NCBI GenBank assembly: GCA_947247005.1
Contig: OX365950.1
Span: forward strand, 7,266,720 to 7,330,719
Direction of reading: 5' to 3'
From: Spisula solida
Taxonomy: Eukaryota > Mollusca > Bivalvia > Venerida > Mactridae
Length of the DNA: 64,000 nt
The translations under genes were made by a program, and so were the position numbers. Positions 1-13,165 of the stretch are shown one piece after another (positions within the stretch are counted from its first letter, which is position 1; each line of letters starts with the position of its first letter). The notes beneath the pieces are model-generated. The model had not been told where the DNA came from. It did no database searches and saw only the letters and a list, made by a program, of their open reading frames with translations.

Positions 1-1983
1 AGTTGAAAATATAAAATGTTTTTTCACCTACTTGCTTACTCTATTGTTTTTTAACATGGTAAAAGAACCGCTGCTTGACTTGTTTTGCCATAGCGGAAAT
101 ATGCACTGTTGAAGGTCTGATTGGTATAATTGTCACTCTTGATTCACAATTAACAAACAAATACATTCTGTAAACTTCATGGAACAATCCACGGGCGGTA
201 TGATCAACATGTTAACGTATATAATGTAATTATTATACAACATAGTGTTTACGTTATAACATAAACTCGGAAGAGATGTTTTATTTTCGATGTTAGGTAC
301 AACAGAACTTGGCATATCCTATAACTGTTACTTTATTCCCAAGTAACGTAATTTACATGTGCAATTTACTGAACATAACGTGCCTTGCATATACAGGAAT
401 CAACAATTACATTGGTGTATCTTAGGGAAACGGCATATTAAGTCAAAATACATCTTCTCTATATTGTTCAATCTCCGACACTGTAACCGTGGTATAAATA
501 ATTGACATGCGTACTTGGTGATGTATTATGGAACATTTCCTTTTTTGTCATCTCACATTAGCGCAATGTGAGAACAGAAACAATACATACAGCCGACGGA
601 TGATTCTATTGCGTCTTAGTCGCCTACGTCTGACATAATTGGTAGTTGTGTTTAATTTTGTACCAATGTTTACACATGTACAAGACTACAGCCTACTTGG
701 TTGACTTACGCTGTAGTTGCTAGAGGGTTAGACTGGTACCTTGGCCCAACTTATCGATCGTAATATACAATATGCAACAAGAACCAGTCTACTTAACGGT
801 GGTCATTTTGTTTGTACGACCAAAATACTGAATTCCATCTTCGTGCCAGTCTCTTTTCATCTGGTTCTGCTGACTCTAAACCCCTATAACAATTTCAGCT
901 TAACCTACTATTCAGCTCAGATTCAACAAAAACGCGTATACCATATCCCATGTTTGGATGTTTTGACAACCTGCTGTCAAAGGTTCCGATTTAAAAATTA
1001 TTCTAGTCTGTTCCACTGATCTGATTAGCAGTTCTGAAGAATAACGCGTAAAAGAGCCTATAACGATTTGGTCTAATGGAATCGGTTCGTGTGAAAACAG
1101 GTAATTAAAAACATATTGGTGACCGTGCGCTCAAACTTACCATTATGAAATCTAAGGAAACATCAGCATAAATAATCATAATGTGTGAGGGCTTATGAAT
1201 AATTATTGTCTTATATTCTAATTCAATAAAACTTTTTTATAACGTGTTGTTATCTTTTTTGAATATTGAATATATGATTACTAACATTTCCGTTCATTAA
1301 TTGGTTGCTGTCATCAGTGCTTCCTCTCCTGACTAATTTCTTGTTATATTTCTGAAGTATTGGGTGTCTTGATCAGTGGGGTCGTGTAAAAGAACTGAAT
1401 TACCACGAGAAGCCAGAGTGAAACCTTCACGAGAATCAATAGTTAAACCAATCTTTATCACGTAATTGAATGAGCACAAATTAGATGATCACTAAATGCA
1501 CTTTGTTTTAATTTGCCTCCTAGTTTTTATGTTCTTAAACAACACTGATACTTCACGCACATTGGATTTTCGTACTAGTTATTAAATTTGAGGTGGCAAA
1601 TTGTCTCTTGCGGTCTTAGCCAGAAATACGTCACACACGACGTGGTATGTCTACACTGGTTAATGTAAACCAAAGCTTAAAGCTTGAATTGCCAAATATT
1701 ACTTTTAAAATCCCAGTATGTACATATATAATTTGAAGACGTGAAGTTATTTTTTATGATTATTTCTTCATGTGGGTAAACACACATTGATGTATCTCTG
1801 TTCTAGATTTTGCGAAATTTATATATCCTAGTTTCGAAAAAGAAACCAAGTAATATCTAATTAAAAAACTTAAGAGAAACATGGCAAGTGTGTCCCTTAG
1901 TAAATCTGATCTAGATCGTAGGCTACTTGAATTTTGAAAAAACCCATCAGATTTGTTTAAATCGTTAACGCTATACTCGTATA

Positions 1984-2540
1984 CTTACTTACTTACTTAC
2001 TGTCCGTTATGTCCTCCGGCATGTAGGGCAGCAACAAAGGACCTCCACCGGAGCCTGTCTTTAGCAAGTTTCTCCACTGTTCCCCAAGACTGTCCCATTC
2101 TTTTAAGTTCTGCTTCGACGGTGCGCCTTCATGTAATCTTTGGTCTTCCCCGTTTTCGCTTGCCTTCAGGTGTCAAATGCAAGGCTATTATAATTTCCTT
2201 TTTCTGATAACGTGTCCTGACCATTTCCATCTTCTCCTGGACAGTATGGTGGCCATGTCTTCTTGGTGGTATTGATGAAGTAGATTTTCGTTTGAGATAG
2301 TATTTGACCAACAGATACATGAAATTCTTCTAAGACTTTTTGTATGAAATGTTGATAGTTTCTGTAGATCGTTTTTTGTAATTCTCCAGCACTCTGATCC
2401 ATATAAAAGGGTTGATATAAGGCAGCTTTGGTATAACCTGAGTTTGGTGTTTTTGCTGTATTGTGTTGATTTCCATATGTTGTTCAGAGACATGAAAATG
2501 TTTCTTGCTTTGCACAGTCTTGCATCGATGTCATCTCCAG
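1984..2540 (-). mobile_element. 5'-truncated LINE (non-LTR retrotransposon) 3' end, pseudogenised
   Basis: Read on the minus strand, the insert encodes the C-terminal end of a LINE reverse transcriptase. The pieces are AGDDIDARLCKARNIF, then TKLRLYQSCLISTLLYGSEC, then HTKSLRRI, RRRWKWSGHVIR, LTPEGKRKRGRPK, and a tail ending in WRSFVAALHAGGHNGQ followed by a stop. Several of these are familiar from invertebrate LINE C-termini. The frame is broken: the tail continues in a different frame from the LLYGSEC part, and a TGA stands where Trp is expected just after GRPKIT (family knowledge). The element ends in a (TAAG)n tail, seen on the plus strand as cttacttacttactta from 1984. An 8-bp direct repeat CTCGTATA flanks it (1976-1983 and 2541-2548). 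The catalytic palm and endonuclease are absent, so it is dead. Clade (RTE, CR1/L2 or other) is not resolved. Confidence 0.92.
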
Positions 2541-3103
2541 CTCGTATATCAAGTCTGAAAATTAGTACTTTAAAAATGACAAGTTTTCATGTACTTCAAT
2601 TAGTACACTTGTACCCCTATTACCAAAATACACGAACGTATGTGATGATGGAATTAAATTGCACTACAGTATTACAATTGCTTAACACATATATTGATTG
2701 TTTGCTATGTCTCAATGAACTGCCAATAGATCAATGAGACAAAATATTGTAAAAGACTAAATAGCAAAGATGCCATAGCAATTTACGAATATATGAACGA
2801 TTTTGGTGAGACCTCTATATCTACGCATATCTTCTACCAAGTCATTATTCTTGTTTGATGAATAGCTAAGTAACATTATGTACTAAATAATTAAATGGAT
2901 ATACCAGCATCATGCACCGGTAATTTGTACCAAAAATGTACGTTACGTCACCGGTCGTACGAACAAGTCTCATTGTTATGACACTTGTCGTACCAACGTT
3001 GACACGTTTGCGTGATTACCTCCACAATCACGTGACATTCACATTACTAATACATACATACTCACATGCCTGTTACACTGATATAAGACCACATATCAAG
3101 ATA

Positions 3104-3214
3104 ATGGAACAGAACATAACAACAGTAATATCCTTCGGGGCTGATTCTGAAGAAACCGCTAATGCGGTTGATAAAAAGATCGACCAAGCACATGTACCAC
3201 AGGCTATGTGTTAG
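3104..3214 (+). other. 36-codon reading frame kept in three of four unit copies
   Basis: A short frame starts at ATG and reads MEQNITTVISFGADSEETAN, then AVDKKIDQAHVPQAMC, then stop. The same frame, same length, recurs at 11022-11132 (copy 2) and 29248-29358 (copy 4). In copy 3, near 20945, it has lost about two dozen bases and reaches a stop after four codons. Between intact copies, amino-acid-changing differences outnumber silent ones (for example Gly/Glu, Asp/Asn, Ala/Thr, Gln/Arg), which argues against strong purifying selection. There is no signal peptide and no motif I recognise. It could be a micro-ORF, a decayed exon, or chance within a conserved block. The last is most likely. Confidence 0.2.
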
Positions 3215-5039
3215 TGCAATAAGGATACAAAAACTGTACATCATCAATGGATAGTCAGCACCTCGTACTTTATGATTTTCGCACTGTACAGAATACATAA
3301 AACATGTATACTTTGTTTTGTTTTTAATAGGTTTGTTTCTTCGTTTTTGACCTATAAGAGAAATGTGTTGAAGCTGTCAATCACATTTTAGACAATGGTA
3401 GGTGTTTGTCTTCTTTCAGGAAATCACTACGAAAACATATACTGAAATTCAGTGTCAAAATGTCGTTTTTCATCAGACAGAAGATGATAGGTAAAGCCGC
3501 CTCAGTCATTCAAACCTAACCGGAGTATGAGCCAGGTGACAAAATATGTTACATGAAATGGCACAAGTACACACAACAGTCTCATATTTTCATGGTTGTT
3601 CCCGCAACAAAACATCGTTAGATAAAAAAACTTGATACGAGGTCTTGACTATTCGGTGATGATACACTGGTCAGAAAGAGGTATTGCATCATTTTGAAAA
3701 ATCGACAAGCTAAATTACGTTGTAATGTTCAATTGGGCATCGAATGTTGCTGCTTAGTCATCAATGTAACATGTTTTGCAATACAAATTAGAAGATAGAT
3801 GTATCATTGACGTGTTTAGTACTTATCTAAAAGATGTGGTTAACCACAATATGAAGCAGATGCTGCAGAAAGGTGGAAAGTAAAGTCTCGCGAGTTAACT
3901 AAAAAAGTGATGACTTTAAGAGTACAACATTTGACTTGCAGTAATAGTGTTAGTGTATTATTTAGAACTGAACGTTACTGAAAAACAATTATAGTATTTT
4001 GTTAATATTATAAACAGTTCTAATTTCAAGCGCTGGTGATTGTGTAATCATGTTTTATTGGTACATTCTAGTGTACGAGTACTAGTGAACTGTATTGTGT
4101 TTGGTGGTGATATATTTAACAAACGAATGCATCATAGCTACATGACTTGCATATTACACTAACTGTTACTGCAAGACGCTTGTTTATCTTAGTGCTAACA
4201 CAGCCTTGAGACTTCCGAAAATTTTCTGATATCTAGTTTTTTTATCTAGTTACCTAATACTTCTAATAAGTTGATGTACATTTTTGTACACGACGAGCTA
4301 GTCTCGCTACCCGACTAGATACTTTTTTGTCAATCAATTATCAATACTTCAATTGTAGCTAGATATTATTTTGGGCTTGGCTATTCACGTTTGATGGTGC
4401 AAAGCGACATAATTTAAAAAACAAAGAGTGAACTGATGAGATGTCTCCTTATATTAAACATAGGGTCTGTGTAGAAAGACTAACGAAGAGCATATACCAT
4501 ACAGATACTTACTTCTTAATGGAGATACAGCTGTGTTATCTTACTCATAAAGAACATAACTGCATCTGATCAAATCTGAATATATTCACAAATAGAAATC
4601 TTGTTTGTATATGTGACTGACGTAACGTTTCTGAACTGACAGGAAAGAAGTGTAATGTCTCCACAAACTGTAGAAGTAATCGTAGAATACGTACTTTCTA
4701 ATTCGCGTTTCAGAACTTAACAATTCGATCCATTTGGTTAGCATTCAACAACGGAGATGGACATATATAGTAAATCTCTACTGAATGCATCCAATAAAAA
4801 CATTGTCTGCCTATTATGGGAAAGATATGCTTGTCTGATTGTGGTCACACCATCATCGACGCATTACATTGATGTTTGAATATGTTTTGTATGAAAAGCA
4901 GCGAGTTGCTGTCTGTCGACCAGAGGCTGGTATCATAGTTGTGAATCACTCGCTATTTTTCTGGTTCCAACTATGTACATAATTCCTCAATAAATGGACA
5001 TCCATCTAACATGTTAATGCATGGCAGGTTGCTGCCAGC

Positions 5040-5225
5040 CTCTTGTTTCCTAGATCTTTCTTCACATATCGTTCTGCACTTATCGTTCTTTACATTTTGT
5101 TCACTTCACAAACGGTTCTTTACGCATCGCAATTCATATATCGTTCTTCACAGAGCGTTTTTCTAGCATCGATTTTTATATAACGTTCTTTACATTTCGT
5201 TTTTCATTATATAGTTCTTCACTGA
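5040..5225 (+). repeat. Degenerate short tandem repeat (atcgttcttcacat type)
   Basis: Imperfect repeats of roughly 15-20 bp built on 'tatcgttctt(ca/ta)cat' run through this interval. The same position of copy 2 carries an expanded and differently diverged version at about 12905-13165. Copy 3 has lost the region in a larger deletion. No coding potential is evident. Confidence 0.75.
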
Positions 5226-8040
5226 TCATTCTACTGGCAGAATGTGATACGAATGTCCATGACATTTGTGCAAAATTCATGTAGATTGATTTATTGATCG
5301 TTTTAAATTGCGTCACTTGTACTTAGAACGAATAAAATATAGTCCACGTGTACATTGTATCAATCAAACCTGTGCTAGTATGCTACCTTAAAGGGGATGA
5401 TATAATGATTAAACATTCAACTGATATAAGCAGACAAGTTTTACATGATTGGCTGTTGAAAACGAGTTTGTCGGCATTTATCATATTCTGCATGCAACGA
5501 CATGGGAAAGATCCTTAACGTTGGACTAATAATTAGTCCAATTTGCTACTCATGAGCATATTGTACATGTATAACATGATTTCAACAGTTATTTTTATCA
5601 ATAATACAGTATAAAGCTTTAAAGGAGATGTATCAACATATTTATAAACTCGTGTTCGTCGTCAAAGTTTGCTTTAATTGTATATACATGTATATGTCAA
5701 GTGTATGTATCATTGTAAACTTATAATGTCTACAACTGTTGTACTCCTATTTGCACACAATTTAAATGTCTAAAGCTGGTGTTTCTTTGTTTTACATACC
5801 GTCTATAAGGCCATGTCAGAACATCATATCCCAATAGATTTATCAAAGAACTAAATAACTACAGATGTATATGAATATCAATTGGTCTCATTTTGACTAA
5901 ATCTAGTCTCGGAAATGAGGTTATGATTTTTTATCTATGAAACGACCATGCACGTTGATGTTTGAACAAGATGATATAAGATCCAATATCAACTCTTTAA
6001 AGAACATGTCTCAGTATTTTCACTAGCTATATAGATGATGTCTCAGTATGTTCATAAACTTTAAAGAGGATGTACAAGTATTTTCATCGACTTGTTTTTT
6101 CCTTATTTCTATTTAATTAAACATATCGCTGGCCTAGAATTAAATGGTCGTAAGTACAAATTACAAAATTATAAGACGCATACATACTTAAATATTCATC
6201 TGATCAAATGACCAAACTGAAGTTTAAAAAGCTTGTTTTTCCATAAGTAAAAAGTAGTCTATAGACTGATTTTTGCTTGTTTTCTCAAAATATTGATTTT
6301 GTATTTACGACCTTCTAATTTTAAGCCAGCGATGTGAAGATTAATTTTAAGCCTACTGTATATATTTTGACAACATTTAATGTTAATTCGGACTTTTCTG
6401 TCAGTATATCAGCTTTGTTACACAAACATTATTACGGTACAATTACGAAAATACGAGAAGTGCACTGACTTCCATTTCAATTGTGCCACATAATACTCCA
6501 ATGAGAAATGTACCGAGGAACCCATTCTTAAACATGTATATGTGGATCTTTAATTATTTTAGAAAATATTCGGAGTCGATTCATAATTTGCCAATTTGTT
6601 AAACTAATACATTGTTTAGACATCATCTTTAACATTGTCGAAAGAGTTTGTGACAAATCCATGTTTCCAAGTACATGTATGTTTCTGCCATTTTATGGTG
6701 TACAGTGTCTAATTTCATCTTATTAGCGCAAAGCGAAATCATTGAGATAAATTAATGATATATGCTCAATGATGTTGCAATTTTCATGAATACTCGTAAC
6801 GCCAATTGATTCTGATTTCTGCACAGTAATGTCTCTTTAATGTATTGGATGAATATACAAGACTACTTTGGAATGCAATTGTTACGATTTCGCTCAAATA
6901 TGAAATTCCAAACGCCTAAAATTTGACGTTATGTTCGGTTTCTGTACGTGGAGTTATATATTTGCTTTTTTGCACTTTGTACCTGGAAATCAATCTGTTT
7001 GTTTTAACAAGTCGCTGTACATGTACTAGGCGTTATGTCGAGTTTGTTGTACGTGGTGTTCTGCTAGTTGATGAACGTGGCGATCTGTTTGGTTGGTGTG
7101 ATGGTTTGTTCGTTTGATGTTCGTTTTGGTTGCCGTACGTGACTTTTGTTTATTTGTTGCATGTGTCGTTCTGTTTTACTCGTTTTACGTTATGTTTAAT
7201 TTCTTTGACGTTGTTTCTAAAGGAGTTTCATAGTTTCCTTCTTTCAGGATATTGAATAAATACATGTTTTTCGTGACCATGAACAGTCTGATAAAGTGTT
7301 GCACCTATCTGTCTAGACTACAACTATTGGTCATATAAACCTGTCCAATAAATTGTCCTGCTTTATATCATCACATGTTCTACAAATGTACTCGCGGATT
7401 GTATAGTATTGTGCTTTGATTATAAACCTAATTAATGTATTGAACTGCAAGAGAGAGTATTCATTGCTCTTTTCTATTATCTCGGAGAAAAAGTAATGTA
7501 TATAGTAGATCAGCTGATGGTAAACTATAGTATAGATTGCTGTAGCTGGGGGATATGTTAATGAGCAATGTCCATTATTATCTCAGACAAATAGTTAAAA
7601 TGTGTTGAACAAAAATCGTTCGCTTACAACTCGATGATGTTAAACAATTTTTGTAGAGCACAACTGTACAGGGATTGGATTATTTAGTCTAAAACATTAT
7701 CTAATGGGGTTGTCATACATAACGAGCTTCGTATTATTTTACTTCTTTTGGTAAATATGAACACATATTTGTGTCTGTTTTGGAAGTCCTAACGTCATGT
7801 GAAAAGAAGAACATAGTATGAAAAATAGAGAATGGACACATAATAGAGAATGGACAGTAAAGATTGAAAGCGTGTCTCAAAAATTAGACCATGAAAGCAT
7901 TGCACGATAGCTTATCACAAAACGGGTGAGAGCAAATTATAAAATTGCACTTACATTGTACTGAGAAAACAATGGACAATGTGCAATGTTTGCAAACTAG
8001 TTATGTAAATGCATGGTTGTTCAATTATGTATCTATACCA

Positions 8041-8096
8041 TATCTGTATCACGCTGAACACACCTAACAAATCAATGCACAATCGCTTGCATGCAT
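8041..8096 (+). repeat. Strongly conserved block of family 1 unit
   Basis: About 55 bp starting 'tatctgtatcacgc' and including 'acacacctaacaaatcaatg' and 'atcgcttgc' is nearly identical in copies 1, 2 (about 15978) and 3 (about 25939), with only one to three differences. Other parts of the unit have drifted well beyond that. What it does is unknown. It contains no obvious stem-loop or reading frame. Confidence 0.6.
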
Positions 8097-8758
8097 AATA
8101 ATATTTCATACTTTGTTAAATGATCTTCCACAGTCGCAAGCTGACTGAGATACTCTGTCTCATTAACCTACTCTTACAAAGCAGATGTGCAATAAGACCA
8201 AAACAAAAATGATGTTGTGGTTCTGGTAACTCAACCTATCCATTGTTTGCACCTCCCTAAACATTTTATTGACATGTCCTGACAATCTCCGTGGATCGTT
8301 CATTTTCCTGCGCGTAACATCAATCAAAAAGTCAATTTAATACTACTTTTTCCACCTACACGCTTATCCTGTTGTATTTCAGCATGGTACAAGAACCACA
8401 ATATTACCTTGTTTTGCCTTAGCGGAAGTCTGATGAAACCGAACATTGTTGGCTAACAGGTAATTGGTATCATTGTCACGCTAGATTCAAATTTAATAAA
8501 CAAATACATTTTGTAAACTTCACGGAACAATCCACGGTCGGTATGATCAACATGTTAACGTGATATTATATTATATAACTGTTACTTTAATGCATAGTAA
8601 CGTAATTTAACATGTGCAATTAATTGAACATAACGTGCCTTAAATACATGTATACAGTCATCAACAATAACAATAATGCATCTTATGGAAACCGCAAATA
8701 ACATCAAATACATCTTCCCTATATTACTCAATCTCCGACATAAATATTCACATGTGTA

Positions 8759-9746
8759 CGAGGGATGATCCATATATAACGAGAAAATGCTTATAATTTT
8801 CTTATGATACTTTAGATTTTACTCAAACTTTAGCTGGAAGTAATTACATACATTAGCAATGTTTCCCGGAATTTCCATGATTACAATGTCACCATGCTAA
8901 AATCTATGGTTGCTAAGGTAACCCTTGATACGCCTAGGCGGGGCATTTTGTGGATTTTTCACCGTTTTCGCGTAAATTCAAACCGTCACAGTTTTCATGT
9001 AAGCAATAGCAATGTGATGAAAATTGGTACTTGGGGACACTTAAGACTCGCCGTATTGATGGTGACGTCATACACGAGTTGTGTTGCCATTCGTTACATC
9101 ACGCACGTGTTATCGTTCCGCGATAGCAAAAATAACGGACGACACACGATTATCATTAGAATATTTAGTTTTGAAGAAAACAAGTAATAAAATAATTGTG
9201 CATGCTATTCAGTAATCATTTCGTGACCATGTCTTGTCAATAGCTTCGATTTGTGCACATTATAACACATTAAAAATTTACTTGAAAATGCTAGTGATCT
9301 AACGCAACGTAGGCGCAACATGACGTCGACGTCGGAAATTAAGCACGAAACTATTGGGTGTTCTGAACGAAATCCCAAAGGATGACTATCGTGCGTCTTT
9401 TCAACTTGGTATCGTCTTGGCAAAGACGTATTCGTATTGAAGGAGGATAATCTGACCTTTTTAAAAAAATTAATACAGTAGGACCTAAGGAATTTGATCG
9501 TTAAAAAGATCATAATTTTTAAAAATTCTGAATGACGTTAAAAAGTTAAAAAATGACGTTGCCCCGCCTATCGGTTTCATATGTCGGCAAAAATGTTCCA
9601 AACAATTTATTGTTCGATATATCTCAAAAATATTTCGCACCTTTTCTTCTTATATATGTATTAGTCACCACATAAAATATTGTTAGAAAATAACATGTAA
9701 TAGCAAAGTTATAAGCATTTTCTCGTTATATATGGATCATCCCTCG
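8759..9746. mobile_element. Non-autonomous TA-inserting DNA transposon, CGAGGG-ended
   Basis: The two ends are perfect inverted repeats of about 38 bp: CGAGGGATGATCCATA at 8759, ending about 8796, and its reverse complement from about 9709 to 9746. TA dinucleotides sit immediately outside both ends (8757-8758 and 9747-9748). Copies 1, 3 and 4 of the host unit lack the insert and read 'atgcgtac(a/t)t(c/g)gtgat' across the site, so the TA is a target duplication. TA duplication and about 30-bp ends fit the Tc1/mariner superfamily (family knowledge). The roughly 1-kb interior has no transposase-like frame, so it would depend on enzyme from elsewhere. The perfect ends suggest it is young. Four relatives are in this window. 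Confidence 0.9.
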
Positions 9747-11021
9747 TACATCGTGATATATTATGGTACATTTCCTGTTTTGTCTCGTCAAATTAGGGCA
9801 ATGTGAGCTTAGAACCGATAACAGCAGCCGATGGATGAATCTATGGCGTCTTAGTCGCCTACGTCTGAAATCACTGTCAGTTGTGTTTAACGTTGCACCA
9901 ATAGTTACAAATGTACGAGGCAGCAGTCTGCTTGGTTGGCTCACGATGTAGCTTTTAAACGGTAAGATAAGAAACAACCAATAGATTAATCTTTGGCATC
10001 TTAGTCGCATATGTCTGAAATCATATTATTAAACCAACCATTGTCACACAATGATCGTAATTGGATGGACATAAATTAGATGATCACTAAATGCACCTTG
10101 CTTTAATTAGCCTCCAAGTTTTTATCTTCTGAAACAACACTGATACTTCACATAAAAGGACATTTCGTAAAATTCTAAGTACATTGTATTCTATTTTTTA
10201 AGATATAAGGGTGTTCAAATAAGTAAGTCTGATGTTTTTTTCCAAGATTGCGAAATTTATATTACCTTGTTTCCAAATAGGAACCAAAGTAAATTTTAAT
10301 CAAACAACTGAATAGAAACATGGCAATGTGTTTGTTAATACATCTGATCTAGTTTGTTAAAAACACCAGACTTGTTTTATACGCTACACCAAGTCTGGTA
10401 ATTAGGACAAGTTTCCATTTACTTCAATTCATGTAGTTTTATATAGTATTCGGTTAAGCAGACCAACATGTCCGTAGAAGTCAGTCAATGCCAACTCAAA
10501 TACAATTTTCCCAGTATTACGCAAACCCATGAACGTATGTGACGTAATAAAACTGTAATACAGTATTACAATTAACAATCATATATTATGATTGTGTGTA
10601 ATGCCTCAATGCACTGCCAATACATCAATCAGATGAAAGGTTGTAAAAGGTTGCTTATTTTCACATTATTATACAAGACTAAATAACAAAGTTGCCAAAG
10701 TAATTTACGGACATATGAACGATTTTGTACGATTTCTGAGACTGTATCCTCATACATCACTTATCAAGTCATTTTTCCTGCTTGATTAATAGCCAAGTAT
10801 CATTATGTACGTACTAAATAATCAAATGGATAAACCAGCACCGGTAATTGGTACCAACAGCAGTGTGTAACGTCACCGGTCATATGAACAGGTCTAATTA
10901 TTTAGACAGTGGTCGTACCAACGTTGACACGTTTGCGCGATTACCTCCACAATCACTCGACAATCACTTCAATTATACATTCACACGTGTCTGTGACACT
11001 TATATACCATTCATCAAGACA

Positions 11022-11132
11022 ATGGAACAGAACATAATGACAGTAATATCCTTCGGGGCTGATTCTGAAGAAACCGCTAATGCAGTTAATAAAAGGATCG
11101 ACCAAACACATGTGCCACGGGCTATGCTTTAA
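11022..11132 (+). other. 36-codon conserved frame, copy 2
   Basis: This is the counterpart of the frame at 3104-3214, reading MEQNIMTVISFGADSEETAN then AVNKRIDQTHVPRAML and a stop. Length and phase are kept. Six residues differ from copy 1, against two silent changes. No function is recognised. Confidence 0.2.
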
Positions 11133-12904
11133 TGCATTGAGGATACAAAACCTGTACATCTTCGCTAGATAGATAAAACGTCATATTTCTTGACGCAAAA
11201 AAGGTTTATGTTTGGTTTCAATAGTCCTGCTTCTTAGTTTTTCACCTATTAGAGAAATGTGCTGAAGTTTTCAAACATATTGTAGACAATGATAGGTGTT
11301 TGCCTTCTTAGAAAAACACTATGTAACAAATTGTAGATAAATTTGGGCCAAAAAATCGCATTTTGTTAGAAAACATGTTATGTTTACGTGGATTTGAATG
11401 TCAACTAAACTGATTTGATTCTCTATCAACGAAATTGATTGGTGCATCATACGATATTTGAAAAAAAGGGATACAACGGTCCCATGTTTTTCTGGTTCCC
11501 GCTGCGCCAAAAATAGTTTTTGATTTAAATAAAAAAAACATATGCGAGTTCTGGACTATTCGGCGATGATAAGATTGCCTAAAAATAAATAGCATCAATT
11601 TGAAAGACCGACAACCTAAGTTGCATTGTAATTTTCAATGAGGCATCGATGTTTGTTGCTTGGTCATAAAAGTAATAGTTTATTGCAATACAAACCAGGA
11701 TATGTACCGTCTCGGTTCAACAAGGAGTGAAAGCGAGGCTCCAGAAAAGTGGAAGATTAAAGTATGGTACGTTAACTCAAAAACTAATCAGTGATCGCAT
11801 TAACAGTACAACAATTGACTTGGAAACTTGTGGTAATATTGTTTGTGTATGAGTTGTAACTGTACTATACTGAAAAGCAATTGTAGTTACTTATTTTGTA
11901 AATATTATAAACAATTCTTATTTCAATCACGCTTGGTTATGTTATCAGGTTTTAAGATTTAAGAGTACAATCTTGTTTAAGAGTACATGTACCAGTAAAC
12001 TGTATTGAATATGGTGTTGGTGTACCTCAAGAACTCTCACATACGAACGTATTATAACTACATCCATTGCATATGACAATAACTGTTACTGTGTGACGCT
12101 TAGTGATCTCAGTGCTAACACAGACTTGAAACTTTCCTAAATTTTACTGGAATTTAGTACTTTTGATTTAGTTACCTAATATTTCTAAATATTGTATTGG
12201 CATTTCTGTACATCAAGAGCGAATACAAATATTGGTAGTATCTGTGACTTACATAATGTTACAACTGAACGGACAGAAAGAAATGCAATCTCTCCGCTAA
12301 CTCTATATGCAACACTTCGGAAAGAAAAAATGTTATTATTAGTTGTAGGTCGTCGTGTTGATATTTCTTCGGAATATTATACGTTTGTTAAAGTGTAGTT
12401 GCTACTCAGATATGGCTTTTCTATGAACGCGAGAAATTTGACCGGGTTTCTTATTAGAACACATACTTGTTATTACTAGTTGGAGGTCGTCGTTTTGATA
12501 AATGTTTCTATAAACGTGAGGGAATGGACCGAGTTTCTTCTTAGTATACGTACTTTCTAAATTGCGTTTCAGAATTCAACAATTCGATCCATTTGGTCAA
12601 CGATACAACATTTGAGACGAACACTTTTAGTAAATCTCTACTGAATGCATCCAATAAAAACTTTGTCTGTCTATTATGGGGAAGATATGCTTGTCTGCTT
12701 GTGGTCACAATATCGTCGACGCATAACATTGATGTTTGAATATGTTTCGTATGAATAGCAGCGATTTGCTGTTTGTGTGACCAGACGCTGGTATCTTAGT
12801 TTTGAATCAAATCATTCTCTGTTGTCCTATGTTCCAGTCTGTACACATATGTTCAATAAATCTATTCAACGTGTTAATGCATGGTAGGGTGCTGCCAGTC
12901 TCAA

Positions 12905-13165
12905 ATTTCCTATATCGTTCTTCACATTTCGTTCTTTACAGATCTTTCTTTTCATACAACGTTTTAACGGACTGTCATTCAAATGTTGTTATTCACATGT
13001 CGTTCTTTACATATTGTTGTTTAAGATCTTATCCTCAATACATCGATCTTCATAGGTCGTTATTTACAAATAGATTTTCACATGTCGTTCTTTACAAATA
13101 GATCTTCACATATCGATTTTCTTATATCGTTCTTAAGTAATTGGTCTTCACATATCATTCCTCAG
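12905..13165 (+). repeat. Degenerate short tandem repeat, copy 2 version
   Basis: This corresponds to the repeat at 5040-5225. Units of about 15-20 bp such as 'tatcgttcttcacat' and 'catgtcgttctttacaaata' recur with heavy variation. The array is longer here than in copy 1, showing independent expansion after the units separated. Confidence 0.75.

Larger units (their letters stand above)
1..8327 (+). repeat. Large tandem unit, family 1, copy 1 (left end cut off)
   Basis: This is the first of four direct copies of a unit of roughly 8-10 kb. The match is visible from shared landmarks in the same order: 'ggtatgatcaacatgttaacg' at about 200, 8540, 17555 and 26455; 'accaacgttgacac' at about 2990, 10918, 20832 and 29133; 'gtaaactata' after 'tcagctgatg' at about 7511 and 15113. 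Position 1 lines up with about 8328, so this copy starts to the left of the window. It holds one insertion absent from the other copies, a LINE fragment at 1984-2540. I see no long reading frame conserved between copies and no gene. The sequence otherwise looks like decayed non-coding DNA with scattered well-conserved blocks. Confidence 0.9.

Noticed and set aside
741..1019. 92-codon plus-strand frame
   Set aside because: It is not preserved in the matching parts of copies 2-4, and its composition is that of random AT-rich translation.
4870..5040. Tail of unit landmarks ('tgttaatgcatggcaggttg') considered as a separate repeat from the tandem unit
   Set aside because: The same landmarks recur at about 12880 in the expected order, so they belong to the family 1 unit and need no separate element.
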